From the NCBI GenBank assembly GCA_003490145.1, contig QULQ01000019.1, forward strand, positions 1 to 50,559: 50,559 nt of DNA. Reading direction: 5' to 3'. The notes below the pieces were generated by a model, which did no database searches, was not told the DNA's origin, and was given only the letters and a program-made list of their open reading frames with translations. The translations under genes and the position numbers were made by a program. Origin of the DNA: Lachnospiraceae bacterium OM04-12BH (lineage in GTDB: Bacteria > Bacillota > Clostridia > Lachnospirales > Lachnospiraceae). Below are positions 43,580-50,559 of this stretch, piece by piece (within the stretch, counting starts at the first letter, position 1; each line of letters starts with the position of its first letter).

Positions 43580-44233
43580 ATGACAGATAAGGTAATTGAA
43601 AACAACCAGGTGGTAATCATGGGAGAAATTGTCAGTGATTTCTCATTCAGCCATGAAATTTTCGGGGAAGGATTTTACATGGTAGAAGTAAAAGTGGAAA
43701 GACTGAGCGATTCCAGTGACATTATCCCGCTGATGGTCTCGGAGAGGCTGATCGATGTAAAAGCTGACTACAGGGGACAGCTGATCATGGTCACAGGACA
43801 GTTCCGTTCCTACAACCGCCATGAGGAAAGAAAGAACAGGCTGGTTCTTTCTGTATTTGCCAGAGAAATTGAATTTGTTGATGAGATTGAAGAAAGTGCA
43901 AAGACCAATCAGATCTATCTGGATGGCTATATCTGCAAGGAGCCTGTTTACCGGAAGACGCCGCTTGGGAGGGAGATCGCAGATCTTCTGCTTGCGGTAA
44001 ACAGACCCTATGGAAAGAGTGATTATATTCCCTGTATCTGCTGGGGAAGAAATGCCAGATACGCCAATCATTTCCATGTGGGGACCAGATGTGAGATCTT
44101 TGGGAGGATCCAGAGCAGGGAATATATGAAGAAGCTGTCAGAGGAACAGGCAGAAAAGAGAATCGCCTATGAAGTTTCTGTCAGTAAGCTGGAGCTTCTG
44201 GAGGAGCCGGAGGATACGCCTCTTCATGCATGA
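43580..44233 (+). CDS. Single-stranded DNA-binding protein-like, two OB folds
   Basis: 217 residues. The N-terminal half (NNQVVIMGEIVSDFSFSHEI... FYMVEVKVERLSDSSDIIPLMVSE) and the C-terminal half (QIYLDGYICKEPVYRKTPLGREIADLLLAVNR ... IPCICWGRNARYANHFHVGTRCEIFGRIQSREY) each resemble an SSB OB fold. The protein lacks the acidic DDDIPF tip of the replicative SSB, so it is probably a paralogue. AAAAGGAG precedes the ATG. Confidence 0.8.
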   Translation: MTDKVIENNQVVIMGEIVSDFSFSHEIFGEGFYMVEVKVERLSDSSDIIPLMVSERLIDVKADYRGQLIMVTGQFRSYNRHEERKNRLVLSVFAREIEFVDEIEESAKTNQIYLDGYICKEPVYRKTPLGREIADLLLAVNRPYGKSDYIPCICWGRNARYANHFHVGTRCEIFGRIQSREYMKKLSEEQAEKRIAYEVSVSKLELLEEPEDTPLHA

Positions 44234-44253
44234 TTTTTTTCAAAAAATCCAGG

Positions 44254-44297
44254 AAAAGCAGCGAAAAGTTGCTTTTCTTATCTGACTGTGATATGAT
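44254..44297 (+). promoter_or_regulatory. Hairpin and promoter between SSB-like and cobO genes
   Basis: AAAAGCA (44254-44260) / TGCTTTT (44270-44276) forms a weak terminator-like hairpin. Within its right arm lies TTGCTT (44269-44274), 17 bp before TATGAT (44292-44297), a probable promoter for the next gene. Confidence 0.5.
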
Positions 44298-44338
44298 GAG
44301 CCGTAAGTTTCTATAGAATTTTCATATGAGGTGTGTTT

Positions 44339-44836
44339 ATGAAACAGGGGCTGATACATATATACAGCGGAGATGGACATGGCAAGAGTCCGGCAGCACT
44401 TGGCAAGGCGGTGATGGCGGCAGCGGCCGGTGAAAGAGTTGTGATTATCCAGTTTTTGAAGGGCAGAGGTCTGCAGGACACTGAGTTTATCAGGAGACTT
44501 GAGCCGGAGATCAAGATTTTCCGTTTTGAAAAGAGTGAGACCGATTTTGTGGCACTTTCTGAAGATAAGAAGCAGGAAGAAATTGTCAACATTAAAAACG
44601 GATTGAACTTTGCCAAGAAAGTGCTTACCACGGGAGAATGTGATCTGCTGATCCTGGATGAGGTACTTGGACTCATTGACAATGAGATCATTACCGTGGA
44701 AGATCTGAAAAATCTACTGGAAGCAAGGGACGGTGAAACTGACATTATCATGACAGGGATTTCACTGAATGATGATCTGTGTCTGGTCGCCGATGAGGTT
44801 TCCAGGATAGAAACATTGAAATTTAAACGCTGGTAA
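44339..44836 (+). CDS. cobO: Corrinoid adenosyltransferase (CobO/BtuR family)
   Basis: 165 residues from ATG 44339 (an upstream in-frame GTG overlaps the GAGGTG site). The P-loop SGDGHGKSPAA is near residues 10-20, with VVIIQFLKGR and ILDEVLGLID downstream. It transfers adenosyl from ATP to cobalt of a corrinoid. Family members usually have TGxGKT; the HGKSPAA loop is a common clostridial variant. No other cobalamin genes are in the window, so it may serve corrinoid salvage. Confidence 0.85.
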   Translation: MKQGLIHIYSGDGHGKSPAALGKAVMAAAAGERVVIIQFLKGRGLQDTEFIRRLEPEIKIFRFEKSETDFVALSEDKKQEEIVNIKNGLNFAKKVLTTGECDLLILDEVLGLIDNEIITVEDLKNLLEARDGETDIIMTGISLNDDLCLVADEVSRIETLKFKRW

Positions 44837-44871
44837 GACAAAAGCATTTTTTGCAATAGCAAGAGCAGGAT

Positions 44872-44925
44872 ATCATAGCATCTGCGCATTGACAGGAGTC
44901 AGGCGAGGTGCTATGATTTGTTTAT
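44872..44925 (+). promoter_or_regulatory. cobO terminator overlapping the dapA promoter
   Basis: ATCATAGCA (44872-44880) pairs with TGCTATGAT (44909-44917), followed by TTGTTTA: a terminator-like hairpin. The same sequence carries TTGACA (44889-44894) and TATGAT (44912-44917) with a 17-bp spacer, an excellent promoter for the lysine riboswitch and dapA. The rest of 44926-44983 holds nothing obvious. Confidence 0.65.
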
Positions 44926-44983
44926 AACAAAACAGCAGTTCAGTCTGCGACAGCAGATGGCTGCATGAACAACTTGATAGATG

Positions 44984-45149
44984 AGATAGAGGTTGCGTAT
45001 TTTAAGAGTAATTTTTTGGATGTGGCAGGCACAGAGGAAGGAAAATGAAAGGAAAACACGCCGAAAGAATTCGGAGGCACTGCATATGGATTCTTGGGGA
45101 TACAGTTAAGAGCTGTATGACTGTCATCAGATTCTGATGGGGCGCTATC
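44984..45149 (+). ncRNA. Lysine riboswitch (L box) aptamer
   Basis: The closing helix GATAG (44984-44988) / CTATC (45145-45149) encloses the known L-box landmarks in order: GAGGTTGCG, AAGAGTAA, GAAAGG...ACGCCGAAAGAA, a TTGGGGATACAG ... CTGTATGACTGTCA arm, and a final GGGGCGC. The length of about 166 bases is normal. It precedes dapA and is followed by a terminator, so lysine should cause premature termination. Confidence 0.9.
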
Positions 45150-45165
45150 CGATGAAAGAGATAAA

Positions 45166-45196
45166 AGTCGGCGCCATTTGTGCCGGCTGTTTTTTT
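45166..45196 (+). terminator. Riboswitch-controlled terminator
   Basis: AGTCGGC (45166-45172) / GCCGGCT (45182-45188) with one G-T pair, then TGTTTTTTT. It is the expression platform of the lysine riboswitch upstream of dapA. Confidence 0.85.
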
Positions 45197-45225
45197 ACAT
45201 AATAATATTCAAGGAGGCAGTTAAT

Positions 45226-46110
45226 ATGGCAGTTTTTACAGGCGCAGGAGTAGCAATCGTTACACCCTTTAAGGATAACGGTGAGGTGGATTACGAGAAA
45301 TTTGCAGAAATGGTAGAGTATCAGATCGAGAATGGTACGGATGCGATCATCGTCTGTGGTACTACCGGAGAATCTTCCACACTGACACATGAGGAGCATC
45401 TGGATGTGATCCGCTACTGTGTGGAGAAGGTAAATGGCAGGATCCCGGTCATTGCAGGAACGGGCTCCAACTGTACAGATACAGCGATCTATCTTTCTAC
45501 AGAGGCCGAAAAATACGGTGTGGACGGACTTCTTCTGGTAACTCCTTATTACAATAAAGCAACCCAGAAGGGCTTATACCAGCACTTCAAGGCAGTGGCA
45601 GATTCTGTTAAGGTTCCAGTTATTCTTTATAATGTGCCGAGCCGTACAGGCTGCAATATCGCACCGGAAACTGTTGTGAAGCTCTGCACGGAGGTAGAGA
45701 ATATCGTAGGTGTCAAGGAAGCAAGCGGAAACTTAAGCCAGGTCGTGAAGCTGATGTCTTTGGCAGATGGTAAGGTAGATCTGTATTCTGGTAATGACGA
45801 TCAGATCACTCCTCTTCTTGCACTTGGCGGTAAGGGTGTGATCTCTGTTCTTTCCAATGTGGCACCCAGACAGACACACGAGATCTGTGCGAAGTTCTTT
45901 GCAGGAGATGTGGCAGGAAGCTGTGCAGAACAGCTTCGTGCGATTCCGCTCTGCAATGCATTGTTCTGTGAGGTAAATCCGATCCCTGTGAAGAAGGCAC
46001 TGAACCTGCAGGGAAGGGGAGCTGGTATCCTTCGTATGCCGCTCTGCGAGATGGAAGAAGAAAATGCGGTAAAGCTTGAAAAGGCAATGAAGGATTACGG
46101 TATTTTATAA
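45226..46110 (+). CDS. dapA: 4-hydroxy-tetrahydrodipicolinate synthase
   Basis: 294 residues from ATG 45226, behind AAGGAGG. The Schiff-base lysine is K164 (GVKEASGN), the catalytic tyrosine is Y135 (LYNVPSRTG), and the GTTGES motif is at 45-50. It condenses pyruvate with aspartate semialdehyde as the first step of the lysine/diaminopimelate branch. Control by the preceding lysine riboswitch is expected. Confidence 0.97.
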   Translation: MAVFTGAGVAIVTPFKDNGEVDYEKFAEMVEYQIENGTDAIIVCGTTGESSTLTHEEHLDVIRYCVEKVNGRIPVIAGTGSNCTDTAIYLSTEAEKYGVDGLLLVTPYYNKATQKGLYQHFKAVADSVKVPVILYNVPSRTGCNIAPETVVKLCTEVENIVGVKEASGNLSQVVKLMSLADGKVDLYSGNDDQITPLLALGGKGVISVLSNVAPRQTHEICAKFFAGDVAGSCAEQLRAIPLCNALFCEVNPIPVKKALNLQGRGAGILRMPLCEMEEENAVKLEKAMKDYGIL

Positions 46111-46145
46111 GAGCCATATTAATAGGAAAGAATGAGGAACAGAAA

Positions 46146-46907
46146 ATGGTAAATGTGATCATGCATGGCTGCAATGGAAAGATGGGACGCAATATCGCTG
46201 CCCTGATTGCAGATGATCCGGAAATTACGCTGGCAGCAGGTGTAGATGCTTTTGATGAGGGAAAGAATCCCTTTCCTGTTTTTAAAGATATCAGGGACTG
46301 TGACACGGAGGCGGATGTTATCATTGATTTCAGTGCAGCACCTGCAGTAGATAACCTGCTTACTTACTGCGAGGAAAAAAAGGTGCCCTGTGTGCTTTGC
46401 ACCACCGGTCTTTCTGAGGAGCAGCTTCAGAGAGTAGAAGAGGTTTCAAAGAAGGTAGCGATCCTGAAGTCTGCCAACATGTCCCTTGGCATCAATATGC
46501 TGTTAAAGCTTTTGAAGGAAGCAGCAAAAACACTGGTACCGGCAGGATATGATATCGAGATCGTAGAGAAGCATCATAATCTGAAAAAGGATGCACCGAG
46601 TGGTACTGCGCTGGCACTTGGTGATACGATCAACGAAGAGTTTGACAATGAATTTGACTACGTGTTTGACAGAAGCACCAGAAGAGAAGTAAGACCGAAG
46701 AAGGAGATCGGATTTGCATCCGTCAGAGGCGGTACTATCGTAGGAGATCATGATGTGATCTTTGCGGGAACAGATGAGGTGATCACTTTTTCCCACAGTG
46801 CCTATTCCAAGGCTGTTTTTGCAAAAGGGGCGGTCCAGGCTGCAAAATATTTAAAAGGTAAGCCTGCAGGTCTTTACAATATGAGTAATGTGATAGATAA
46901 TAAATAG
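46146..46907 (+). CDS. dapB: 4-hydroxy-tetrahydrodipicolinate reductase
   Basis: 253 residues. The N-terminal nucleotide loop HGCNGKMGR, the ATTGL-type CTTGLSEEQ, the catalytic HH pair in EKHHNLKKDAPSGTA and the C-terminal HSA(Y)SK motif are all present. It performs the second step after DapA and lies 35 bases downstream in the same operon. Confidence 0.96.
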   Translation: MVNVIMHGCNGKMGRNIAALIADDPEITLAAGVDAFDEGKNPFPVFKDIRDCDTEADVIIDFSAAPAVDNLLTYCEEKKVPCVLCTTGLSEEQLQRVEEVSKKVAILKSANMSLGINMLLKLLKEAAKTLVPAGYDIEIVEKHHNLKKDAPSGTALALGDTINEEFDNEFDYVFDRSTRREVRPKKEIGFASVRGGTIVGDHDVIFAGTDEVITFSHSAYSKAVFAKGAVQAAKYLKGKPAGLYNMSNVIDNK

Positions 46908-46913
46908 TAAGAG

Positions 46914-46953
46914 AAAAGGAATGGTTTTATGAAGAAATGGCCATTCCTTTTTT
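46914..46953 (+). terminator. Terminator after dapB
   Basis: AAAAGGAATGG (46914-46924) pairs with CCATTCCTTTT (46941-46951), followed by T. Confidence 0.85.
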
Positions 46954-46979
46954 AATCTGAACGGGGGAAGGGTCATAAG

Positions 46980-48947
46980 GTGACCTACGGAAAAATGAAT
47001 GAACTGGAATTAAAGTATTTAAAGAGCCTTGCACATCAGTATCCTAATATTGCGGCAGCTTCTACAGAGATCATCAATCTGCAGGCAATTCTTAACCTGC
47101 CGAAGGGAACCGAGCATTTCCTGACGGATATCCATGGGGAGTATGAGCAGTTTAACCATGTACTGAAGAATGGCTCCGGTGCTGTGAAAAGGAAGATTGA
47201 TGAGGTGTTCGGAAATACCTTAAGCAGCAGGGACAAGAAAGCACTTGCCACGCTGATCTATTATCCGGCAGAGAAGCTGGATCTTGTGATGCAGGAGGAA
47301 GACAATATTGAAGACTGGTATAAGATCACACTGCACAGGCTGGTACAGGTAACCAAGCGTGTGGCTTCCAAGTATACCAGATCCAAGGTAAGAAAGGCTC
47401 TGCCGAAGGATTTCGCTTATATCATCGAAGAGCTGATCACAGAAAAGGCAGAGGTTTCCGATAAGGAAGGCTATTACAATGAGATCATCCATACTATTAT
47501 CAGGATTGGGCGGGCACCTGACTTTATCATTGCCCTGAGCAACCTGATCCAGAGGCTGGTTATCGATCATCTGCATATTGTAGGGGATATTTATGACAGA
47601 GGTCCTGGTCCCCATATTATCATGGATACGCTGATGAAGTATCATTCGGTGGATATCCAGTGGGGAAATCATGATATCGTGTGGATGGGGGCTGCCTGCG
47701 GACATCTTGCCTGTATTGCGACAGTCATCCGTATCGCAGCACGATATGGCAGCCTGGATACCCTGGAGGACGGCTACGGTATCAATCTGATCCCGCTTGC
47801 CACCTTTGCTATGGAGACTTATAAGGATGTAAACTGCGATACCTTTGCCATTAAGTTTAATACAGACTATGACACCAAGGATCTGAGTCTTGACATGAAG
47901 ATCCATAAGGCAATTTCCATTATGCAGTTCAAGCTGGAAGGCCAGGTGATCAAAAAGCATCCGGAATTTCAGATGGATGACAGACTGCTTCTTGACAAAA
48001 TTGATTATGATAAGAAGACTGTGCGGATCGGTGATAAGGAATACGCCATGTCAGACGTGGAATTCCCGACCGTGGACAGGAATGATCCCTATAACCTGAC
48101 TCCGGAAGAAGAGCAGGTTATGGCAAGACTGCGTCAGGCCTTCCTGAAATGTGAGAAGCTTCAGAGGCACATCCGTTTTCTTTATACCAACGGAAGTCTG
48201 TACAAGGTGCATAATTCCAATCTTCTGTATCATGGCTGTGTGCCGGTGGATGAGAAAGGCGATTTTAAATCTGCCAATGTAGAGGGCAGGGAGTATAAAG
48301 GCAAGGCGCTGTATGATGTGCTTGACAATTGTGCAAGAAAAGGCTACTACGCCAAGAATGAGCCGATCGAGATGTACCGGGCGCAGGATCTGATCTGGTA
48401 TATATGGGCAGGACCTAATTCCCCGGTCTTTGGCAAGGATAAGATGGCTACCTTTGAACGGTATTTCATAGCAGACAAGGAGACTCACAAGGAAGTAAAG
48501 AACAGCTATTATTCACTGCTTGGCAATGAAGAGTTTCTGAATAAAATACTGGCAGAGTTTGGCCTCAGCACCAGAAATTCCCATATCATCAATGGACATG
48601 TGCCGGTAGAACTAAAAAAGGGAGAATCACCGATCAAGTGTGATGGCAAGCTGCTCATTATCGATGGTGGCTTCTCCAAGGCTTATCAGAGCAAGACCGG
48701 AATTGCGGGCTATACACTGGTGGCCAATTCCCATGGTATGCGTCTGGTTGCCCATGAGCCCTTCGAATCTACAGAAGCAGCGATCCTGCATGAATCAGAT
48801 ATTTTCTCTGATACTACGATCGTGGAAACCTCCTATGACAGGATCCTGGTTGCGGATACTGATATTGGACGGGAGCTGCGGGAAAGCATCACTCAACTGG
48901 AACTGCTGCTTGATGCTTACCGGGATGGTACGATTATTGAAAAATAA
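46980..48947 (+). CDS. fbp: Fructose-1,6-bisphosphatase class III
   Basis: 655 residues, the usual size for this Firmicutes-specific class. It uses a calcineurin-type metallophosphatase core split by insertions: DIHGEYEQF (first metals), GDIYDRGPGPH, WGNHDIVWMGA, and INGHVPVELKKGE. It converts fructose-1,6-bisphosphate to fructose-6-phosphate in gluconeogenesis. The start is GTG 46980, behind GGAAGGG; an ATG five codons later is possible. Confidence 0.94.
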   Translation: MTYGKMNELELKYLKSLAHQYPNIAAASTEIINLQAILNLPKGTEHFLTDIHGEYEQFNHVLKNGSGAVKRKIDEVFGNTLSSRDKKALATLIYYPAEKLDLVMQEEDNIEDWYKITLHRLVQVTKRVASKYTRSKVRKALPKDFAYIIEELITEKAEVSDKEGYYNEIIHTIIRIGRAPDFIIALSNLIQRLVIDHLHIVGDIYDRGPGPHIIMDTLMKYHSVDIQWGNHDIVWMGAACGHLACIATVIRIAARYGSLDTLEDGYGINLIPLATFAMETYKDVNCDTFAIKFNTDYDTKDLSLDMKIHKAISIMQFKLEGQVIKKHPEFQMDDRLLLDKIDYDKKTVRIGDKEYAMSDVEFPTVDRNDPYNLTPEEEQVMARLRQAFLKCEKLQRHIRFLYTNGSLYKVHNSNLLYHGCVPVDEKGDFKSANVEGREYKGKALYDVLDNCARKGYYAKNEPIEMYRAQDLIWYIWAGPNSPVFGKDKMATFERYFIADKETHKEVKNSYYSLLGNEEFLNKILAEFGLSTRNSHIINGHVPVELKKGESPIKCDGKLLIIDGGFSKAYQSKTGIAGYTLVANSHGMRLVAHEPFESTEAAILHESDIFSDTTIVETSYDRILVADTDIGRELRESITQLELLLDAYRDGTIIEK

Positions 48948-48954
48948 ATTCCAA

Positions 48955-48986
48955 AAAAGAGCTGTCATTGTCTGACAGCTCTTTTT
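48955..48986. terminator. Bidirectional terminator between fbp and the lipoprotein gene
   Basis: AAAAGAGCTGTCA (48955-48967) / TGACAGCTCTTTT (48973-48985) with a five-base loop; T runs on both strands. Confidence 0.9.
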
Positions 48987-49017
48987 CTGCCAATATAAGA
49001 ATAAAATCTGGCAGTAA

Positions 49018-49482
49018 TTACTTCTTTACAGGTGAAGCCGAGGGGGATGCAGAAGCTCGTGTATTACTATTAGCCGGACTGCCTGTGTTACTGCTTCCTG
49101 TAACGGAATCTGTCATATCATCAATGCCGTCTGTAACTCCGTTTACAACATCATCGACACCATCGGTAATACCATCGATTGCATCTCCAACCGCATTGCC
49201 TGCGTCTTCGAGGAGAGAACCATCATCACCAGCAGTCACATCGTTGACTGCATCATTGACATCATCTGTGATATTGTCATTGCCATTCACTGCACCATTC
49301 TCGGTGCCTGCAGCATTATTTTCCGGGGAGCTTGTGACAGTTCCCTGATTGTTTCCGGTTGCAGCATTCCCTGCCATATCATTTGCAGAGTTGTTATTTT
49401 TGCTGCTTCCACAGGCAGCAAGTGCCAATGTCATAGAAAGCAGCATAGCTGCAACTAACAGCTTTTTCGATCCTTTCATCAT
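49018..49482 (-). CDS. Small Asp/Asn/Gly-rich lipoprotein
   Basis: 154 residues with a signal peptide and lipobox (LALAACGSS). The mature part is low complexity: Asn/Gly/Ser-rich, then helical Asp/Val repeats (DDVNDAVNDV, DGITDGVDDVVNGVTDGIDD), and a Ser/Pro/Ala tail. No known domain. It should be attached to the outer face of the membrane. An AGGAGG site precedes two adjacent ATG codons (49482 or 49479). An inverted repeat AGAACTG/CAGTTCT lies upstream. Confidence 0.75.
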   Translation of the reverse strand: MMKGSKKLLVAAMLLSMTLALAACGSSKNNNSANDMAGNAATGNNQGTVTSSPENNAAGTENGAVNGNDNITDDVNDAVNDVTAGDDGSLLEDAGNAVGDAIDGITDGVDDVVNGVTDGIDDMTDSVTGSSNTGSPANSNTRASASPSASPVKK

Positions 49483-49542
49483 AATACCTCCTGTCTAAGG
49501 CTGAAAGATGCCTTTCTTAAGAACTGCAAACTGTCAGTTCTG

Positions 49543-49571
49543 TTGCTATTATGTGCATTCTGTATTAAAAT
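49543..49571 (+). promoter_or_regulatory. Promoter of the hisA-like gene
   Basis: TTGCTA (49543-49548) and TAAAAT (49566-49571) with a 17-bp spacer, 25 bases before the ATG. Confidence 0.55.
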
Positions 49572-49595
49572 AATTCGTGTGAAAAGGAGCGGAGA

Positions 49596-50525
49596 ATGAA
49601 ATTCAGACCATGTATTGATATCCACAATGGAAAAGTAAAACAGATTGTAGGTGGAAGCCTGAAGGATGCAGGAGATCAGGCAGAGGAAAATTTTGTTTCA
49701 GAGCAGGATGCGGCCTTTTTTGCCAGATTATATCAGAATAAAAAGCTTTCAGGCGGACATATTATACTTTTAAACCCACCCTCTTCAGAATTTTATGAAC
49801 AGACGAAAAGACAGGCTCTCAGTGCACTGCGAGCCTATCCGGGAGGACTGCAGATCGGTGGCGGGATCACACCGGAGAATGCAGGGGAATATCTGGAGGC
49901 AGGTGCAAGCCATGTGATCGTAACCTCTTATGTGTTCAAAGATGGAAAGCTTCATTATGACCGCCTGCAGGAAATGGTAAGGGCTGTTTCAAAGAACAGA
50001 CTTGTGTTGGATTTAAGCTGCCGGAAACGGGAAGGAAGCTATTATATTGTAACCGACAGGTGGCAGAAGTATACAGATGTTGTGTTAAATGAGGAAACGC
50101 TGCATAAGCTGGCAGGATTCTGTGATGAATTTCTGGTGCATGCAGTAGATGTGGAAGGAAAGGCAAATGGTATAGAAGCGGAGGTAGCTGCCCTTCTTGG
50201 AAATTCCTGTGAAATTCCATCTACCTATGCAGGCGGGGTACATTCCTATGAGGATTTGGAAAAGCTGAAGCTTCTTGGGAGGAACCGGGTTGATGTGACG
50301 ATCGGCAGCGCCCTTGATCTGTTTGGGGGGAGGATGAACTTTGAGACGGTAGTACTGCTTTCCCACAAAAAGCCAGACGGACAGATCAACGTAAAAGTTG
50401 AGTTTGGCGAGGGTGAGGGAAAAGTTCCACTTGATAATATTGCTAAAAGAGCCGAGGAAGCATCCGACAGCGGAGAAAGTGGAAGCCATAAAGGATGCGT
50501 TGAGTGTGTGAAGAAAACTCTGTAA
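49596..50525 (+). CDS. hisA: Eukaryotic-type HisA (ProFAR isomerase, HIS6-like)
   Basis: 309 residues. A TIM-barrel isomerase with RPCIDIHNGKVKQIVGG, LQIGGGITPENA, LVLDLSCRK, FLVHAVDVEGK and STYAGGVHS. This pattern fits the eukaryotic (yeast HIS6) branch of HisA rather than the usual bacterial one. The enzyme opens the ProFAR sugar in histidine synthesis. A C-terminal extension of about 45 residues after VVLLSHKK ends in a CVEC motif and is not part of the usual barrel. No other his gene is in view. Confidence 0.85.
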   Translation: MKFRPCIDIHNGKVKQIVGGSLKDAGDQAEENFVSEQDAAFFARLYQNKKLSGGHIILLNPPSSEFYEQTKRQALSALRAYPGGLQIGGGITPENAGEYLEAGASHVIVTSYVFKDGKLHYDRLQEMVRAVSKNRLVLDLSCRKREGSYYIVTDRWQKYTDVVLNEETLHKLAGFCDEFLVHAVDVEGKANGIEAEVAALLGNSCEIPSTYAGGVHSYEDLEKLKLLGRNRVDVTIGSALDLFGGRMNFETVVLLSHKKPDGQINVKVEFGEGEGKVPLDNIAKRAEEASDSGESGSHKGCVECVKKTL

Positions 50526-50559
50526 ATACGTAGATCTTCTATGATAATGAATGGCGGAA

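Noticed and set aside
1..50559. CRISPR array or defence island
   Set aside because: No regularly spaced repeats, cas genes, restriction-modification or toxin-antitoxin genes were seen.
50526..50559. Start of a further gene at the right edge
   Set aside because: Only 34 bases remain after the hisA stop; nothing can be called.

Overview
The window looks like a chromosomal stretch of a gut-type Clostridia bacterium, most likely Lachnospiraceae (inferred from the protein families, moderate GC, AGGAGG-type ribosome binding sites and gene content; I do not name a species). Nearly all of it is ordinary chromosome. The exceptions are a decayed prophage scrap at the left edge and one small mobile element near 27 kb.

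Layout. 1-1000: a tRNA-Met-like gene followed by the truncated start of a phage scaffold (gp20-type) gene and other phage debris. 1.0-6.1 kb: a secreted GH25 lysozyme with two SH3b repeats, a GH13 alpha-amylase-like enzyme, an inositol-monophosphatase-family protein and a duplicated CmpB-type membrane protein. 6.3-8.5 kb: a PadR / HAAS (DUF1700) / DUF4097 operon behind a promoter embedded in a perfect 18-bp inverted repeat. 8.5-10 kb: an ECF S component and a TraX-like protein. 10.1-14.3 kb: a MarR regulator translationally coupled to a heterodimeric ABC exporter. 14.4-16 kb: a HerA-like ATPase.

16.1-22.3 kb is a sulfur block: HD hydrolase, cystathionine gamma-synthase/lyase, PatB-type C-S lyase, cysK, tcdA and a rhodanese-PP-loop (TtcA-like) fusion. 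The first operon and cysK share a 17-bp promoter motif resembling CymR sites. 22.2-25.6 kb (minus strand): an M20 peptidase, two multi-spanning membrane proteins (one DUF5058) and a short TetR regulator.

25.7-28.1 kb is the most unusual part. A radical SAM gene has been cut by a 1028-bp element (26881-27908) with about 28-bp terminal inverted repeats and an 8-bp target duplication. The element carries no transposase, only a peptidase S51 (PepE-like) gene. Removing the element and one duplication copy in silico restores the radical SAM reading frame exactly. A second lesion, apparently a deletion between short repeats, breaks the same gene downstream.

28.2-36.1 kb: a DUF308 membrane protein, a zinc-ribbon protein with an Asp/Ser/Trp-rich tail and a potentially structured leader, an AraC regulator divergent from a MATE transporter, a HAD phosphatase, tRNA-Thr(GGT), a histidine phosphatase, a second MATE transporter and a C39-like cysteine peptidase. 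36.3-43.4 kb: a class A PBP, a YigZ-family protein, mgtE with an overlapping small leader ORF, and typA. 43.6-50.5 kb: an SSB-like protein, a corrinoid adenosyltransferase, a lysine riboswitch-controlled dapA-dapB operon, class III fructose-1,6-bisphosphatase, a lipoprotein and a eukaryotic-type HisA isomerase.
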